From Haemonchus contortus (lineage: Eukaryota > Nematoda > Chromadorea > Rhabditida > Trichostrongylidae): a DNA stretch of 64,000 bases. This document shows positions 23,401-35,905 of the stretch, one piece after another. Numbering within the stretch: the stretch's first letter is position 1; the number at the start of each line of letters is the position of its first letter. The stretch spans positions 27,932,897 to 27,996,896 of the forward strand of contig LS997563.1 in assembly GCA_000469685.2 (NCBI GenBank), written 5' to 3'. The position numbers and the translations under genes were made by a program. The notes beneath the pieces are model-generated. The model ran no database searches. It was not told where the DNA came from and was given only the letters and a program-made list of their open reading frames with translations.

Positions 23401-25753
23401 GAAGTGAAGAGCCTCGCAAAAAGCTTAACATCTTTTTTCACCTTAATCACATGCATAAAAATCAATTACTTCCAATCTGTGCCTTAGGCTTCGCATGAGT
23501 CAAACTGAACGTGCGCTCAGTTTGAAGTACTTGTACTTTTAATAGGAAAAATTCGTTAAATTAACATAAAAAATTGAGGGCACCAACGTCCTCGTAAAAA
23601 TTAGCAATCCATGACTTTCAAACATGAACTTCGAAGAAATCAGAGCATACCTTCAACCTCGACACGGAAGTTGAAGCAGTCTGAGGACTGTCACAACGAG
23701 GCATTCGCGGCGAAGAGCTTCCATATCGTTCCCTAGTTTCTAATTTACCTATAATATTACTTGTCAACAAGTGCTGAGCAATCTCCGAAACATCGTTGTT
23801 TTGATGCCAGGAATTATTTAATAGTTACAGTTATAAAATGCGAAGGTAATAACCTGTTTATAGAACAATAATCAACCTACCGTTTAAACCCGATACTCCA
23901 GAGTCCTTGAGATCAAAAGCGGAAGCAAGATCCCCATTAACACCTTGTTCTTGACCAAACGTCGACTTTGCGTCGTCCATAGGTTCAAATTCAACATTAC
24001 ACGAAGTAAGGTGGGATGAAGTCGGCTTCAATCCGAGCATACGGCAGAAGTCTGGAAGCGCATATATGAGAGAATATGTCGACATTTTATCTGGGTTGTT
24101 GTATGAAAAGACTTCTTTAACAAAAAAGAAATAGCTACTTGCTTGTCAGGAACACATGAAAGCGTCATACTTGCTACAGACAACAATCAAGTAAGTTACT
24201 AACTTCTCTCTATGGCTTCGGTGCATCCTGGGTTATCAACTTCCAACTCTATCTTACATAAATACGATGAATCAGCAACCTGAAGAAATTCGTGTTAGTC
24301 TTTCGATATCAGTCATCAAAAGCTTAATCCCTGTATCGATGATTTTTGTTTAATACCTTTTCCAGCACTGCGCTCATCAACCGCTCACTTCTGATGGCCA
24401 GATCCAGCTTACGTTCACTCAACCGGTGGATTAGACGGTACTTCTGTAAATGGATCTATCACATAATGCAAAGGCTTCCGTATGGAAATTCATTGTTAAG
24501 CTTCTCGTTCCTTGCAATGGGAAGAGAATTATGAACATTCCAATGTTTCGTTTGCCTCTTCTAATACGAACTTCAACACAACTTGTTGTCTTACAATTTC
24601 TAACCAAAATTACAAAATGCACATTCTCTTGTTCGGAAATCTAGATATTTTTTGTTTAAGCTACTCCTTTTTTTAGAGTAAGCACGAATTCTCGGTAAAG
24701 TGCCAAACTAACATCGGCAAGCTCCATCAATATTCGTTCTCTCATTGGTTGGGATGTCTCCCTAACCTCCATAATTCGTTTAGCAGCATATTTACATTCC
24801 AGTCGAAGTCCTGGAACAGTCAAAATCGAATCAACTGTCAGAAACCAGATGTTATGAGATAAAAATAGCTTGCATAAAAAATTACGTCGTCAACATGCTG
24901 AACCGATTCAGATACTCACTTTCTACATCATTGTCCCACTTCCTCATCTGTTCAAACCTCCTGCCAATCTCTTCTGGTAGGTCTTCGACCACTGAAACAG
25001 ACTTTACTGCATTTCTTTGCCACAGATTGAGTCATGCTAATGGAATGTAGCACAGCAACCCATGAAGTTGAGTATCAAACATTACGCTCTTAGCCTACCC
25101 AATGTCATGCCCTAATGCTAGGGCTCAGAAGGGAAAATGAAAGCCTTCAAGCTTTAAGCAGTACTAATGTTTCGAGAAGTAGCCTTCAAAACCAGATCAC
25201 ATCGAAATATTCTCACCTTCTTGCCTACAACACAGAGTTTGCTCATTTAGTGCACTATGGTGACCTTGGAGACTAGCAAACACGACACCTTGCTAATTGC
25301 TTATAATTACCCTCACCATTACGCGAGCCTTATAGCAACGTTCTTTCATTAATGCTTATCAATAACACACGTCGTTGATACTCAACCGACGACCTACATT
25401 GCGAGTGCGCTTGATCCAATTACCATAGTATTACAGACAGGCACTACGCATAAATGAGATCTTTTCAAAAGAATTGTCATGGTAATTCGAGTGGCAGCGC
25501 AGTACATTCCCACTCAGATTCTGCGAAATAATGCAATGACAGGATCACACAACAGTGCCTAACATAAAGGAAAACCCCGTTGCATGGCATTAATGAAAAG
25601 GCTTTGACATATGAAACACATAGTAGGGGCTTACTTGCCGTGATTTTTCTTTTATAAATGTGTTACGTATAAAGGTACAAAGAGGTGTTCAGATCGACTT
25701 GAAAGTCTACTGAAAGGCAACTTACATTCTATGATATCCTCTAGATATTGCAT
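20404..25753 (-). CDS. ing-3: ING3-family protein with C-terminal PHD finger
   Basis: Predicted 495-residue nuclear protein, by family a subunit of NuA4/Tip60-type histone acetyltransferase that reads methylated H3K4. Exons (minus): 25753-25726, 24991-24920, 24810-24686, 24443-24357, 24279-24204, 24051-23881, 23748-23651, 22880-22715, 22281-22189, 22123-22026, 21954-21901, 21044-20884, 20799-20676, 20599-20561, 20499-20404; every phase matches and the sum is 1488 nt with TGA. Residues 1-130 are the ING helical domain; MQYLEDIIELVEDLPEEIGR parallels the ING3 start. ELEVDNPGCTEAIER follows. Residues 219-275 are basic (KRKYNSGTPPP, RRKQERERERMK), a likely nuclear signal; 275-356 are acidic. Residues 446-492 are a C4HC3 PHD finger: CFC, CCDDPEC, WFHFDC and WFCSEC supply all ligands. 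Where ING PHDs usually have an aromatic in SYGEM, this protein has SSGSM, so the methyl-lysine cage may be altered; the aromatic before CFC and the W of WFHF remain. Orthology is firm; exact ends of exons 3, 11 and 12 are less so. Confidence 0.92.
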
Positions 25754-25773
25754 CGTGGAAGACTACAGATACG

Positions 25774-25783
25774 CTAAAATAAA
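25774..25783 (-). promoter_or_regulatory. Candidate trans-splice acceptor of ing-3
   Basis: TTTATTTTAG on the minus strand, ending at 25774, lies 20 nt before the ATG. It fits a nematode splice-leader acceptor; an upstream exon is the alternative. Confidence 0.5.
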
Positions 25784-25784
25784 A

Positions 25785-26620
25785 ACCATCTGATTATATG
25801 AATTGATAAGCTATTTGCAGGCTCACCAGAAGCCATTATGCGACACTTACCTCCAAAATCTTCCTCTTTATTACAAGAGCCTCGATCCGAAAAAAAGTGG
25901 TCACATGCTCTAAATGTAAAACAACGTCACCACCATTTGTAAATTATTCATTCCAGCTCAGCTGATTACATAAATAAGATGACGGAAGATAGATCCCTTC
26001 GTAGGGATGGAATGATCCAAAAACGGATTGATATGAAAAATAGTGTAATTTACACTACCTTCAAATGGAAAACGAGTACCATTCCATGATTCAGAGCAAT
26101 GAACCACCAGTAATGAACTAGATTCCACACTAATGGTGACTTAAAAGAGAAAATGCTGCCATTTAAGTGATGCCCTGTGTGATTACAGAAAGGTGAATGT
26201 ACAATGTCAGGAAAAGGTTGAGAGACGAGAAATCAACAATCATGGAATCACTAATCTTTTGTAAAACTGTTCAATTTACTAATAGTATCTGCTAACCTTT
26301 GTATATTCCGAAGACTATGACGTCATCGTACATAGGGGAAAGAAAGTAATGATTTGATGATTTATGGGTAAGGAATATGAATTCATGGGACGATTTCTGG
26401 TGTTGATCATTCTGTTAAACAACATTGATTTTACATGTCATGACAGGTTATAGCAAGACTTTGTTCGTTACGACATAATGCCATAATGGAGTGATGATAA
26501 GCAGAACGATAAGGGCCCCCAGAACAGGTCCCCCATAAATCATGCGGTGATAAGATTCCCAATGAGAGATGGGCGATAAGACTCCCTACCAGCGGGGAGC
26601 TGGGCTATAATATATCGAAA
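25785..26620. other. Intergenic, upstream of ing-3
   Basis: Presumed promoter region of ing-3. I recognise no core promoter element, gene or repeat. Confidence 0.5.
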
Positions 26621-26900
26621 TAGGAAATGGAATTTCTGTCCGAAACCATCTTCCACGCTGATGACATCGCTATAATAGCGGAAAGTAGAGGACTCCAGGT
26701 AGGGCCAAGGGGTGCGGACGGAAGCCATCGAAAAGGTCCAGAACTTGTAGTATCTGGAGTGTGACCTAGCCGCCGATGGTAACGTGGACCAGGCTGTAAA
26801 GGCCCGAATAAACGCGACATGAATGATTTGGGGAGAGTTCAGTGGTATTTTCTCCAATCGACAGTGCTCCAGAACGCTCTAAGGAGAGGTATACCGAGCT
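26600..26900 (+). pseudogene. Non-LTR retrotransposon reverse transcriptase remnant
   Basis: Plus-strand codons read ETIFHADDIAIIAESRGLQ, the palm motif of RTE-like reverse transcriptases (usually YADD or FADD) at about 26642-26698. After a frame change come CDLAADGNVDQAVKARINAT, a stop, and IWGEFSGIFSN, the usual order downstream of the palm in such elements in nematodes. Stops and frameshifts make it non-functional. Degenerate sequence to about 27180 may belong to its 3' part. Family assignment (RTE/BovB-like) is from memory of motif patterns. Confidence 0.6.
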
Positions 26901-27219
26901 CATAATGTTCTACGACAATGTTCTACGATCCTCAAGTAAAAACCGTAAACAACAGCCTCACTCCGTTGATATGATGATGCTCGTATGAATTTGCAGTTGG
27001 GCACGGCTTGAACCGGGAGAAACACAAAGAGGTCAGTAAGGTTGGGCCAATAGCCCCTGCGGAATGACAAGATGGATGATAAGGTTCCGTGAAGGGTGGT
27101 ACCATGAATGCCTCACCAACCTGCTCAAAGCCTCGCCAAAGGTACCTCTGTATTGCATCGTATATGTGACGGGTGTTTGAAGGCGCTTGAGGATGTCTTC
27201 AGGTTACTGTATCACACAT

Positions 27220-27327
27220 TGGCTGCTTTCATAGCCCACAATTTGGCGAACAACCAGTCGCGCGACCGATCGTGCGACTAGTCGCGAGACTGGTCGCTCG
27301 CCAAATCGTGGACTATGAAAGCAGCCA
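27220..27327. repeat. 108-bp palindrome with CG-rich centre
   Basis: TGGCTGCTTTCATAG-CCCACAATTTGGCGA is mirrored by TCGCCAAATCGTGG-ACTATGAAAGCAGCCA. The centre is built from repeats of CGCGAC, GTCGC and GACTAGTCGC. It looks like a small MITE or cruciform-forming element; no clear target duplication was seen. Confidence 0.85.
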
Positions 27328-27329
27328 TT

Positions 27330-28310
27330 CAGGGGACTTCAAAGACCGTCTTGTTGCAGATGGTGCTGCAGACAGTAAAATGGGAAAGACTAACATGAAC
27401 AATGAATCCTGCGACAACGCTAGGGATAAGAAAGGAGTTGAAGTTGATCTTTATGCGATTCCATAAGTAATGTTATACATGTAATTAATGGGGATGGAGA
27501 TGGCTTAGCGCTCAGGGTCGCCCAGAATCGAACCCAGGGCGCCAAATCTTAGATCAACACCAAACAAGAACAACAAGCCTCCTATCCGGGGTCAATTAAT
27601 TAGCACCTACCTGTTCGGGGGACTAAAGTACTGGTTTGTATCACTTTGATAGATACCAACAAGCCACTGTAAATATCAAGTGTACACTCAATCACGGCTG
27701 CGACCTGAACGGAACTGAAATGAGTGGGTTTATCCCAAAGCGAGATTGATCCACGCTAAATACTTCATCTTCCTTTTCTTAATTAATGCAGATGTATATA
27801 ATGAGTTAAATTCCGAACCATGGAGGAAATCAGAGGAAATCGAAGTGGGAGGGGTGAGTACAAATGGCCACAGCCAAGCATCTGTCGCGGGGGCGACAAC
27901 AGAGGGGAGGTATTTGTTCATTAGGGCAGAAGACGGCCATATTTGCGGAGGGGATGAATGAGTGTATTAGATAGTGATCGATGAAATGAGCGTTGAAACA
28001 AAGGTATTTTCGATGGTTGTTCGATGGAAATTGTTAGTTTGTATTCTCAGTGCCCCTCTCTTACCACCCTACCTCCATCGTTGGCCGACCCTTCCACCGA
28101 CACCTTTGTCCTCTTGGCGTTTTTGGGGACCGCCTGGGAAGTTGTATGTATAGATATGGGGGTTACCTTGTAGCGAAAAAATATGGCAACTTATCCTACT
28201 TTATGCCACGCTTGGTAGTATACTGTGTAAGGGTGACCAACTTCGTTCCTTCATTCCATAGGATGAAGTCGTTTGGCATGAATCAATTAAGTTTTCGGGA
28301 CACGCCCGGA
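27330..28310. other. Intergenic, nothing firmly recognised
   Basis: A tRNA-like word (CCCAGAATCGAACCC) near 27530 may belong to another SINE-type repeat, but no second box or tail was established. No gene was seen. Confidence 0.45.
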
Positions 28311-28319
28311 TTCGAATTC

Positions 28320-28510
28320 CATTTTCAGTCGGAAACGGCGCTCTGAATGCGTATGTGCCCTATAGAGACTTATAGTGGCCAACCGATGTCCAAGTCAGGA
28401 CTTTCATCCCCTCAGACAGGTCTGATACCTATTGATCGACCACGGCAGATGTTGATCAGGGATTCGATCCCCAGACAACACGCCTGTGTTAGTGCACCTT
28501 TCCCGACTCC
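28320..28510 (-). mobile_element. SINE-like repeat
   Basis: On the minus strand a B-box-like GGGGATCGAATCCC near 28467 is followed by CAGACCTGTCTGAGGGGATG, GTCCTGACTTGGACATCGG, GGCCACTATAAGTC and CACATACGCATTCAGAG. The order is that of the copy at 14431-14700; the A-box is poorly preserved. Confidence 0.65.
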
Positions 28511-30110
28511 ACCCTTCCTTACTCTTTCGTCCCTAACCTCTCTAGGTAACATCAGTCTAGTCATTCCAAGAGTTGGATTTCAGAAACCAGACAACCCTGA
28601 TAAATGCACTTTCAATAAAGTCTGAACGAAGTTGTTAAGCCGGGTAGCGATGGGGACAAAGCTGTATACTCCTCAGTAACTTACTTCGAACCAGTAACTG
28701 ATTTGCTGTTAAAATGCGAAGCTTCATGGTTTCGGGGAAAGAGAGTCAATGGGTGAAACTCGTGGTAGAAAGGGTGTCATTTCGATCTCTCGACTCAGAT
28801 AATTGAACTTCAAATGATGCGGAACAAGAAGATTATGGAGCATAGGTTTGAACGTGCCTACGCGATATGAATAGATGGAAGGAAAAGAGCAACTATGCCT
28901 GTAAACACTTCAACATGGGGTCCCGCCCACAGCACTACTCTAACAACGTTTATAGTGCAAAAAAACAGAATACCTTTGACGATGTTTGTCATCTTATTCA
29001 GAATGCCCACTTGGGATAAACAGTGATTTGAGGTCTCGCACTACAACTTTGCAAAATTGCGCTATGAACAACAAATGCTTCTATGCCACTGGAAGATCTA
29101 GCCCATCTCCGATATCCTTGGCCTAAAAAAGGGGCTGCCACAAATAGTGATCTTACGACGGTAAGCCCCTGGCCAGTTTTTATCGATAAAAAACAAGTCG
29201 GAGAGGTGATGTTGATGAGCAAATATAATTCTCGAGAAACAATCATGGCTGAGTCCAATACCACACAAAAATCAATAATCCTGATCGATGCCTTAGTAAT
29301 CGGAGTAATTTTAGTCTCTAGGATTATTCTCGCTCAATTTCGATCACCCGTAACCAGTCCACTTCCTCATTTAAAAAACGATAACTTTGATCGATAATGG
29401 TGATCGATAATGATATCACTTGTACCAACGTTTACATCCAATTATCTCCGATCTTTATCAGTTCAGGCGTTCAGTAGCTGAAGAGGGGAAGTTAGTGATT
29501 ATGTCACAGATAAGCATTGTGCGGAGTCAGATCACTCTATCGATACCGATCGATATTATCGAATCAAATGTTTTTGGCCAGCAGCCATCTGTATCCTCCA
29601 TCAATTTGAATGCACTATGGGCAAAGGAAGGTTCTTTCGTACATCTGGTTAGTACAAATCTATATAGGTGGGTGTCGAATAATCAATATCGATCAATAAC
29701 ACTGTGTCGCCTAATTTTATTGCCGTACTGCGATGTTTAAAAGATGCACACTTAAAGAAGGTTTTTGAAAATTCTGCGTCAGGTCATTCACCACGAGGGA
29801 TGTGGTAACTTATCCCCAAACATTGCATCGCACTCAACGCCTCCTATCGCGCGTAGTCGCGCGCCAAACCATACACTATTGAATATTTATTCAATATAAA
29901 ATCCACACCGATAAATGATCTCTGCATGCTTTAGCAATCATCCTGCACTTCTGCATAATTTAGAGACAGAGGAGCGATGAGATCCTCCAAGCGTTGGGCT
30001 GGTCCTATGAAACGCTTCGAACGAGTGGAACTTAATTCTGAAAAGCACCAAAATTAAAAGTGCTATGATAGTTAAAAGTACCGAAACAAATTATAACAAT
30101 TATAAAAAAC
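28511..30110. other. Intergenic; clustered ATCGAT words
   Basis: No gene is supported. Between about 29170 and 29700 the words ATCGAT or GATCGATA occur at least seven times, more than expected, without fixed spacing. Frames of about 105 codons on the plus strand here have no family similarity. Confidence 0.45.
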
Positions 30111-30113
30111 AAT

Positions 30114-30128
30114 TATATATATATATAA
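30114..30128. repeat. (TA)n microsatellite
   Basis: A short TA dinucleotide run in an AT-rich, self-complementary stretch. Confidence 0.85.
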
Positions 30129-30189
30129 TTACTTGAAGGCACACTGTTCAGTATTGTGGAGATTGGTATCCATTAAAAGGCACAGTTCA

Positions 30190-30410
30190 CCATAAGAATG
30201 GTCGCCGGGATTTCCCAGTGGAATTTCGGGAAACTTTCTTGTCGTAGACTGTGCATTTCATCTCTGGCCCCCAAGTACAGCACAAAGGGTGTTGTCAGGT
30301 CGAAAATTGGCCTAGCAGAGCACACTGTGACCTCGAAGATAGTCTTTGCCGAGATTTCACACTGGTAATTTCAGGAAACACTCTTGTCGTACCACACCGA
30401 GCAGTGGACG
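30190..30410. repeat. Degenerate direct repeat, about 142-bp period
   Basis: GATTTCCCAGTGGAATTTCG with GGAAACTTTCTTGTCGTA near 30209 recurs as GATTTCACACTGGTAATTTC with GGAAACACTCTTGTCGTA near 30352. Upstream words (GCACAGTTCAC against GCACACTGTGAC) also align. There are two units. Confidence 0.55.
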
Positions 30411-30609
30411 AGTTTCAGCGGTCTTGTAGATGGTGAACCATGCGCAATAGAGCACATGAGATAAAAGGTCAAACACCTCGGATATGACCCAATGGATAGA
30501 TAGTCGGAGGTTTATCGTTTTTACTACCGTGACCAGTTCTTTGTGCAATTGCGCAAACCTCATCCAACATACAAAGTGATACCAACAAGGGGTATGTGGC
30601 ATTACGTGC

Positions 30610-30830
30610 GTCTGAGGATGCGCGCAGCGAAGTTCGCAACGATTTTAACGATATCATTGGGGCCCAAATCGAAGTAGAGTATTAGGATGATCATCTTACC
30701 CTATCAAACCACTCTACTTCGAGTTTGTGCCCCGAAAATTGGCGTCGGAGTCGTACAAATCACCATGAACATCGCCGCGCAAATAGCCGCACGCGTCCTC
30801 GGGCGCACGTAGTGTACCAACAAGCAGTAT
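30610..30830. repeat. Inverted repeat related to 11170-11470
   Basis: CGCAGCGAAGTTCGC, CATTGGGGCCCAAATCGAAG and TAGAGTATTAGG on the left oppose ACTCTACTTCGAGTTTGTGC, CCCGAAAATTGGCG and AACATCGCCGCGC on the right. The arms share the CATTGGG-to-CCCCGA design of the element at 11170. Confidence 0.6.
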
Positions 30831-33800
30831 TTCCAACGTAGCTTCAACGACTCCGGCCCCGTGGCGTATCCTGTCCCACAGTGAGGTCGGATGTGGGATC
30901 ATATGCCCCATGCACTGCGTGCCACACTTGCCAAGTTTGTAGCGTATAGGGTGAGATTTCAATTATCAGTGGATGTTTACAGTAACTGCTGCAAAACATC
31001 TGCCGCGTGGGTACCTGCGACCGTGGGAATTCGGATAAAAAGTTCGGCCTTCGAGCCATGTCAAACTCACCAGAACACACATAAGTGAGACTTGCCGGTG
31101 TCGGAGCCCTTACCTCAACTTTGAAATTGTGCTTCCTTGGTCAATCATATTAATTTTATTTGAGGACGCCCTCGGCCCCCTCTATTTGCGTTTCCGCAAT
31201 TAGTTGTTTATCGTCTTCCTTTTATTTCCGCTACCTGCAGACGCTTGCGTAGGAGTTGGAAAATGAGCTGTTCCTATTCAAAAAACAACGCCTACTCAAC
31301 TGGCCGTCTAACTGATTAACAACTTGGCAAAAGGCCAAATTTGAGAGTTCTTGAATTGTGCACTTTTATAGTTGGCAGCAAATTTTGTCTGTATTGTGTT
31401 GGACAGAGATGAGTCTGAGTAATATCTTTATGTTTGGCACACTAAGGGACCATTTGACCCATGCGGCATTTCCAGGTCGGACCTAATGACATACCTTGAA
31501 TATTCAAACCAGCCATAGTTGCCAGGCGGCGTTCAGTTGCCGGAGGTTGGAATCCCCACAGACCATGATTTCTTACAATTAAAAGCGGGTGTATACCCAA
31601 ATAATCGATCTGTAGGCTGAAAGGCTCAGAAGGATTGGTAAGGGGGGACAAATCTAACCAGTGGGATCCCTCATCGAAGATTGTTTAGGAGTCCTTTTGA
31701 GAATGGCCACGTTCGATGGCCGACTTACCGACCTCAAAGGATTCCTGACCTTCTTTAACAAAATTGGGGTTTAATGTTGGTGGATTCAAGAGGATCACCA
31801 ATCAACTGTAATTTCAGAGAAGCCCATACTTTGATCTTTCATTTTCAGAACCCTTTGCTATCCCTCTTTGAACAGCTCGAAGAATGAATAATTTATAAAC
31901 AAAAAAAAAAAACAAAAGAAACTCCTCTGGCACCTTTTATTCGACATCGGACCTTTCCATTGATGTGCTGCAACTTTTCGATACTATCTCTCAATATATG
32001 GATACGGTCGAGTGTCAGAGATGGGGCTACTCCTTGAAATCGAAGGATGACAGATGAGGTTTCAACGACAAGACATAGAATGAATACAGGTGGGACCCAT
32101 GTCATCTGAATTTTAATTTATTAAAGTCCAAATTCAGAATACGAGGAGGCGTCAACACAAGTGATGAACGGCAAATGACCAGATATTTTGAGTGAGAACA
32201 GTTTTTACGGCTCAATTGGAACAGATTCACATTGAAGACCAGTGGATCGCTTTCCAGGCCTCTTTAGACCTTTTTACTGCCATTTCTACGTTTTTCAAAA
32301 AATGAATTCAGATCAAAAATACATTTGCAAAAAGTTGATATTCCTTCGTCTTTTCCCTGTCCACCATATGGATTACTTGGACCATGGCTAAGAAAAAGCT
32401 ATACACCTCTGAAAAAGTCGACAGACATGCTATCGAGGTTTAGAAAGTGATTACTAGACTTCGAATGAATTATTTCCAGAAAGCAAAGGCGGTCTATTTG
32501 CGGGAGTCTGAATCCCCAAGCGGTATGATTCCCACATTTTTCAAGTCACAAAGGAGTTGTACTTAGAGGTGTGAGCTATCAATTATGCCGGCAACACCAC
32601 AATTTTTCTTAACCAAGTGCAACCTTTATTCGGACATTTATTCGGAACAGACGACTATCATAATGCTGCAAGGGAACTCATGAATAAGGAAACCCATGTG
32701 CCACGTTTACTAGTACGAAAAGTTTCGGTCCTAACAAACTACATACCATATACTACCATAAATTGCCATAAACGACCTCTTTCTCGTGTTGGACATCACT
32801 GGCTTTGCACAGGTTGAGAGTTATTGAGGGATCATTGAAGGATTTGAAGCCTACTTGAAAAAAAAATTAGGGATATAGAGTGGTCCTCCAGAGATGCAGA
32901 ATATTATTGAGAACACAAGTTCCATATTTGACATGAGTATGTACCCATGTACTACAAATAAATGTTGGAACAATAATGAAGAATGCACCGAATTAACGAT
33001 TTCACGTCCCCTTGGAGATTGATACATCCAAAACAATACAACAAAGTAAAACTAATGGGCAAGACCTAGGGTCAGTAATTTGGCAAAAATGAGGGAAGCC
33101 GGTCATTCTAGTTGCTGTGCCATTATCAGAGTTGTTATGATATGATTACGCAAAGCCTCCTTTCCAAACAGAATTGCAGGGAATATACGAAGAGAACTCC
33201 GGGGATTGGCAATTCCTTGAGAATTGCTAAATGGAAGAGAAATGCAGGGCTCCTTGGAGTGCAATTTGAGCCTCTAAGCAAATCGAAAGCAAATAACGAG
33301 CTCTCGAAATTATGGTTATGAGCTCCTCCTTCACAGAGATAGGCTCAAAATGGGCTAACCCCACTTGCTGGATCCCGCCCCTGTCTGGCAACGCCTATCG
33401 CGTAAAAGCACTGATTGAAAGTGCATGTCAAAATTTATACGTTGTATAGCAAAATATTCCTTAAGAAATTTATTACAGTACCCTATCCCGGCCAGGCGGA
33501 AGGTTCTTGGGCTGCGCATTTGCTGTTCTAACCAGTCTGGCAGATTTAAACTACTTCCTTCTTTATCCTCACTTATCAAGTCATTACTTTACGAAGTGCT
33601 TTCGAGGGTTTTCCAAAAAAAAATTCGTTGGCAAGTCGTATGGGTTAACTCATCTCTCCGAAGGGTCCATCACTATATTACAGCTTTTAGAACATTTTCA
33701 GCATAAAATGAATTGAAAGGGGTAGCTCAATTGTCTGAAAAGCTCATTTAATTGTTTATTTATTCATTTATTCATATACACAGAGTGACCAGCAATTTAT

Positions 33801-35730
33801 CTGCATATCTCACACTTTCAGAACATTCTCAGCCTGCAAAAGAGCTCAAAAACAAAACCAGCATACCACCCCCCTTACTTCTTCCAGTGGCATTTAAACG
33901 ATCATTTTCTCCCTTTTTGTGATTGTAAATAGGAAAAACACTCGTGAATAGTAAAAACACTAAGTGGAAAGAACTGGGTGACAGCCCTTCATTAGAAAAG
34001 AAATGTAGTTCCATTGGTGACGACAAAGTCCGCGAGAGCTGAAGGGGACTAAGGTGATTCCGGAGAGGGAATCAGGTGGGTAGACTTGAGTGTAACCGTG
34101 AATCCATGAATTTACTCCACTTATGGCTCTCACTTTCACCTACGAAGATGCAAAAAGAAAACAGTGAGTGTGTTGCATAACTACGCGATTCTCATATTCG
34201 TTTACTACAGCTTAGCACTTGCCATAATTGAGCGTAGCCCAGCGCTACTGTAAATGGGTCCTGATAGGTCCAATGTAAAAAATTGGGTCATTGTATGAAA
34301 GTAGTCGTGTTCTGATTTGAATACTGTTACTTGAGCTATGTGATCGGCTGTGATTAAGCATAAAGAGCAGTTTCTTGAATTTCGTTGTCTGGTATGTGAT
34401 CCAGAGGCTCAGAGTTCGGTGGGCGTAAAATTCTCTAGACGGCTACTCTAATAGCGACATCGAAGACTATGCCTCGTGGGGATGTGCGGAGGCGTAGTGT
34501 GTCTATCAGACGTCAAGTTTCGTGACGTCCATCAACTGTCCACTCCGACGACGTCATACAGACGAAAAAAATTGTCTCATCAGAACGTCCGCTCTCATCA
34601 TTCCGTCTACATCACAAATTGACAAGAGTTTTGAAACTTTTCTTGAAACGACATTGCCTGCAGTTCCATCAAATGGGATCGGAACTGAGCCAGGGTGCGA
34701 AACTCCATACATGATCGAAGAACACTCGAGCGGCAGGGGTCCCTGGTGACTCGTTTCGTCATGACAAATGCTCCCGCTTGGAGGTGATGATAGTTGCGAG
34801 TCGAAAGTTCGCTTCCTTGCCATCATTGCCTACGGAAGAGTTCCTACTCGGATTCCTGACGTAAAAAAAGAATGCCTGGGCGAAGGACTGGAATCGAGGT
34901 ATAGATCAGAACCGCTAAGAAATGGGATGAAGAAGCTCGAATGAACAAAATGAGATGAAGAGGAAAGGGAAATGACGTGACCACGGCTTACAAATTTCAA
35001 CTGAACAACTTTTATTTCTCGTCGCTACTTGCATTCATACTTTGCGTTGGCTCATTGCCGCTTAGCCTGCATGGATCAATACCCAGGGTTTCACTGTTAG
35101 CGGTGGCCACGCCCCGCCTTCATGCTGAAAATAGACATCGATCCGTGCAGTCTCATCGCGATGTCTACTATGTACGAACACTGAGATTGAGTATTGTCTC
35201 GTTCCGATCTTCATGGATGAAGGTGATTCGTACTTGAATGTTTTCGATGATTCACTCAACCCTGAAAGGACAAGTCATCATATGTCGAGATAGTTATTTA
35301 CCGGTATTCTCACCCATTTTTGTGTTATTGCCGGGCAAGTACACAATAGCAATAGAACTTGAACGACTATGTTGACTTCTTTGGTCGAACGACGTTGACT
35401 AACCTCGTTTGGCAGAAGAAGTCAACACGGTTCGGCATCGAATACCAAGGTTTCGAAAGGGGTGACGCAAAAATTGTTCGTGCTTACTATTTCACGGAAA
35501 GGTAAACACGACGGACGGCCATAGGTTAGCCAGCAAACGAGCAGTTACTACAGAGGAACTGGTTCAAAGGCATTTTCGGATGTCCACGGGTTTTATGAAA
35601 TCGGATATGAAACCCCAGGTAAACGGAGACTCCGTGCAAGCAATGACTTTGAACTGACGACGGGTATTAGATACAGAAAGGGGTAGACTCTCTCTGACGA
35701 TAATCAATAAAGTTGAGATACGCTCCACAA
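30831..35730. other. Gene-free stretch
   Basis: Many short frames on both strands, none above 95 codons, none with family similarity or splice-compatible neighbours. The 70-codon minus frame at 31893-32105 is hydrophobic at its start, but it has no partner exons and is not called. Confidence 0.5.
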
Positions 35731-35734
35731 TCGA

Positions 35735-35905
35735 GTTCCATTCAGAATCGTAGTAGATGCGTATATGGCCTATACAATGACTTGCGGTGGCCAACTCAGG
35801 TACAATTCAGTGGTTTTATCCTCCCAGACGAATCTGGTACCGATTAGCAGACATCCAGACGGATCGTGTGCTTAGTTGGCTTAGTTGATTCGGGTGTCGA
35901 GCCGG
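35735..35905 (-). mobile_element. SINE-like repeat, headless
   Basis: TTCCATTCAGAATCGTAGTAG, TGCGTATATGGCC, ATGACTTGCGGTGGCC and TTTTATCCTCCCAGAC-GAATCTGGTACC match closely the copy at 14431-14700, in the same orientation. The tRNA-like head is degraded. Confidence 0.7.

Noticed and set aside
27480..27560. tRNA or SINE from the word CAGAATCGAACCC
   Set aside because: Only one box is seen and nothing else matches the SINE body.
31893..32105. Small secreted protein
   Set aside because: The hydrophobic start is suggestive, but there is no mature domain, no partner exon and no acceptor site.
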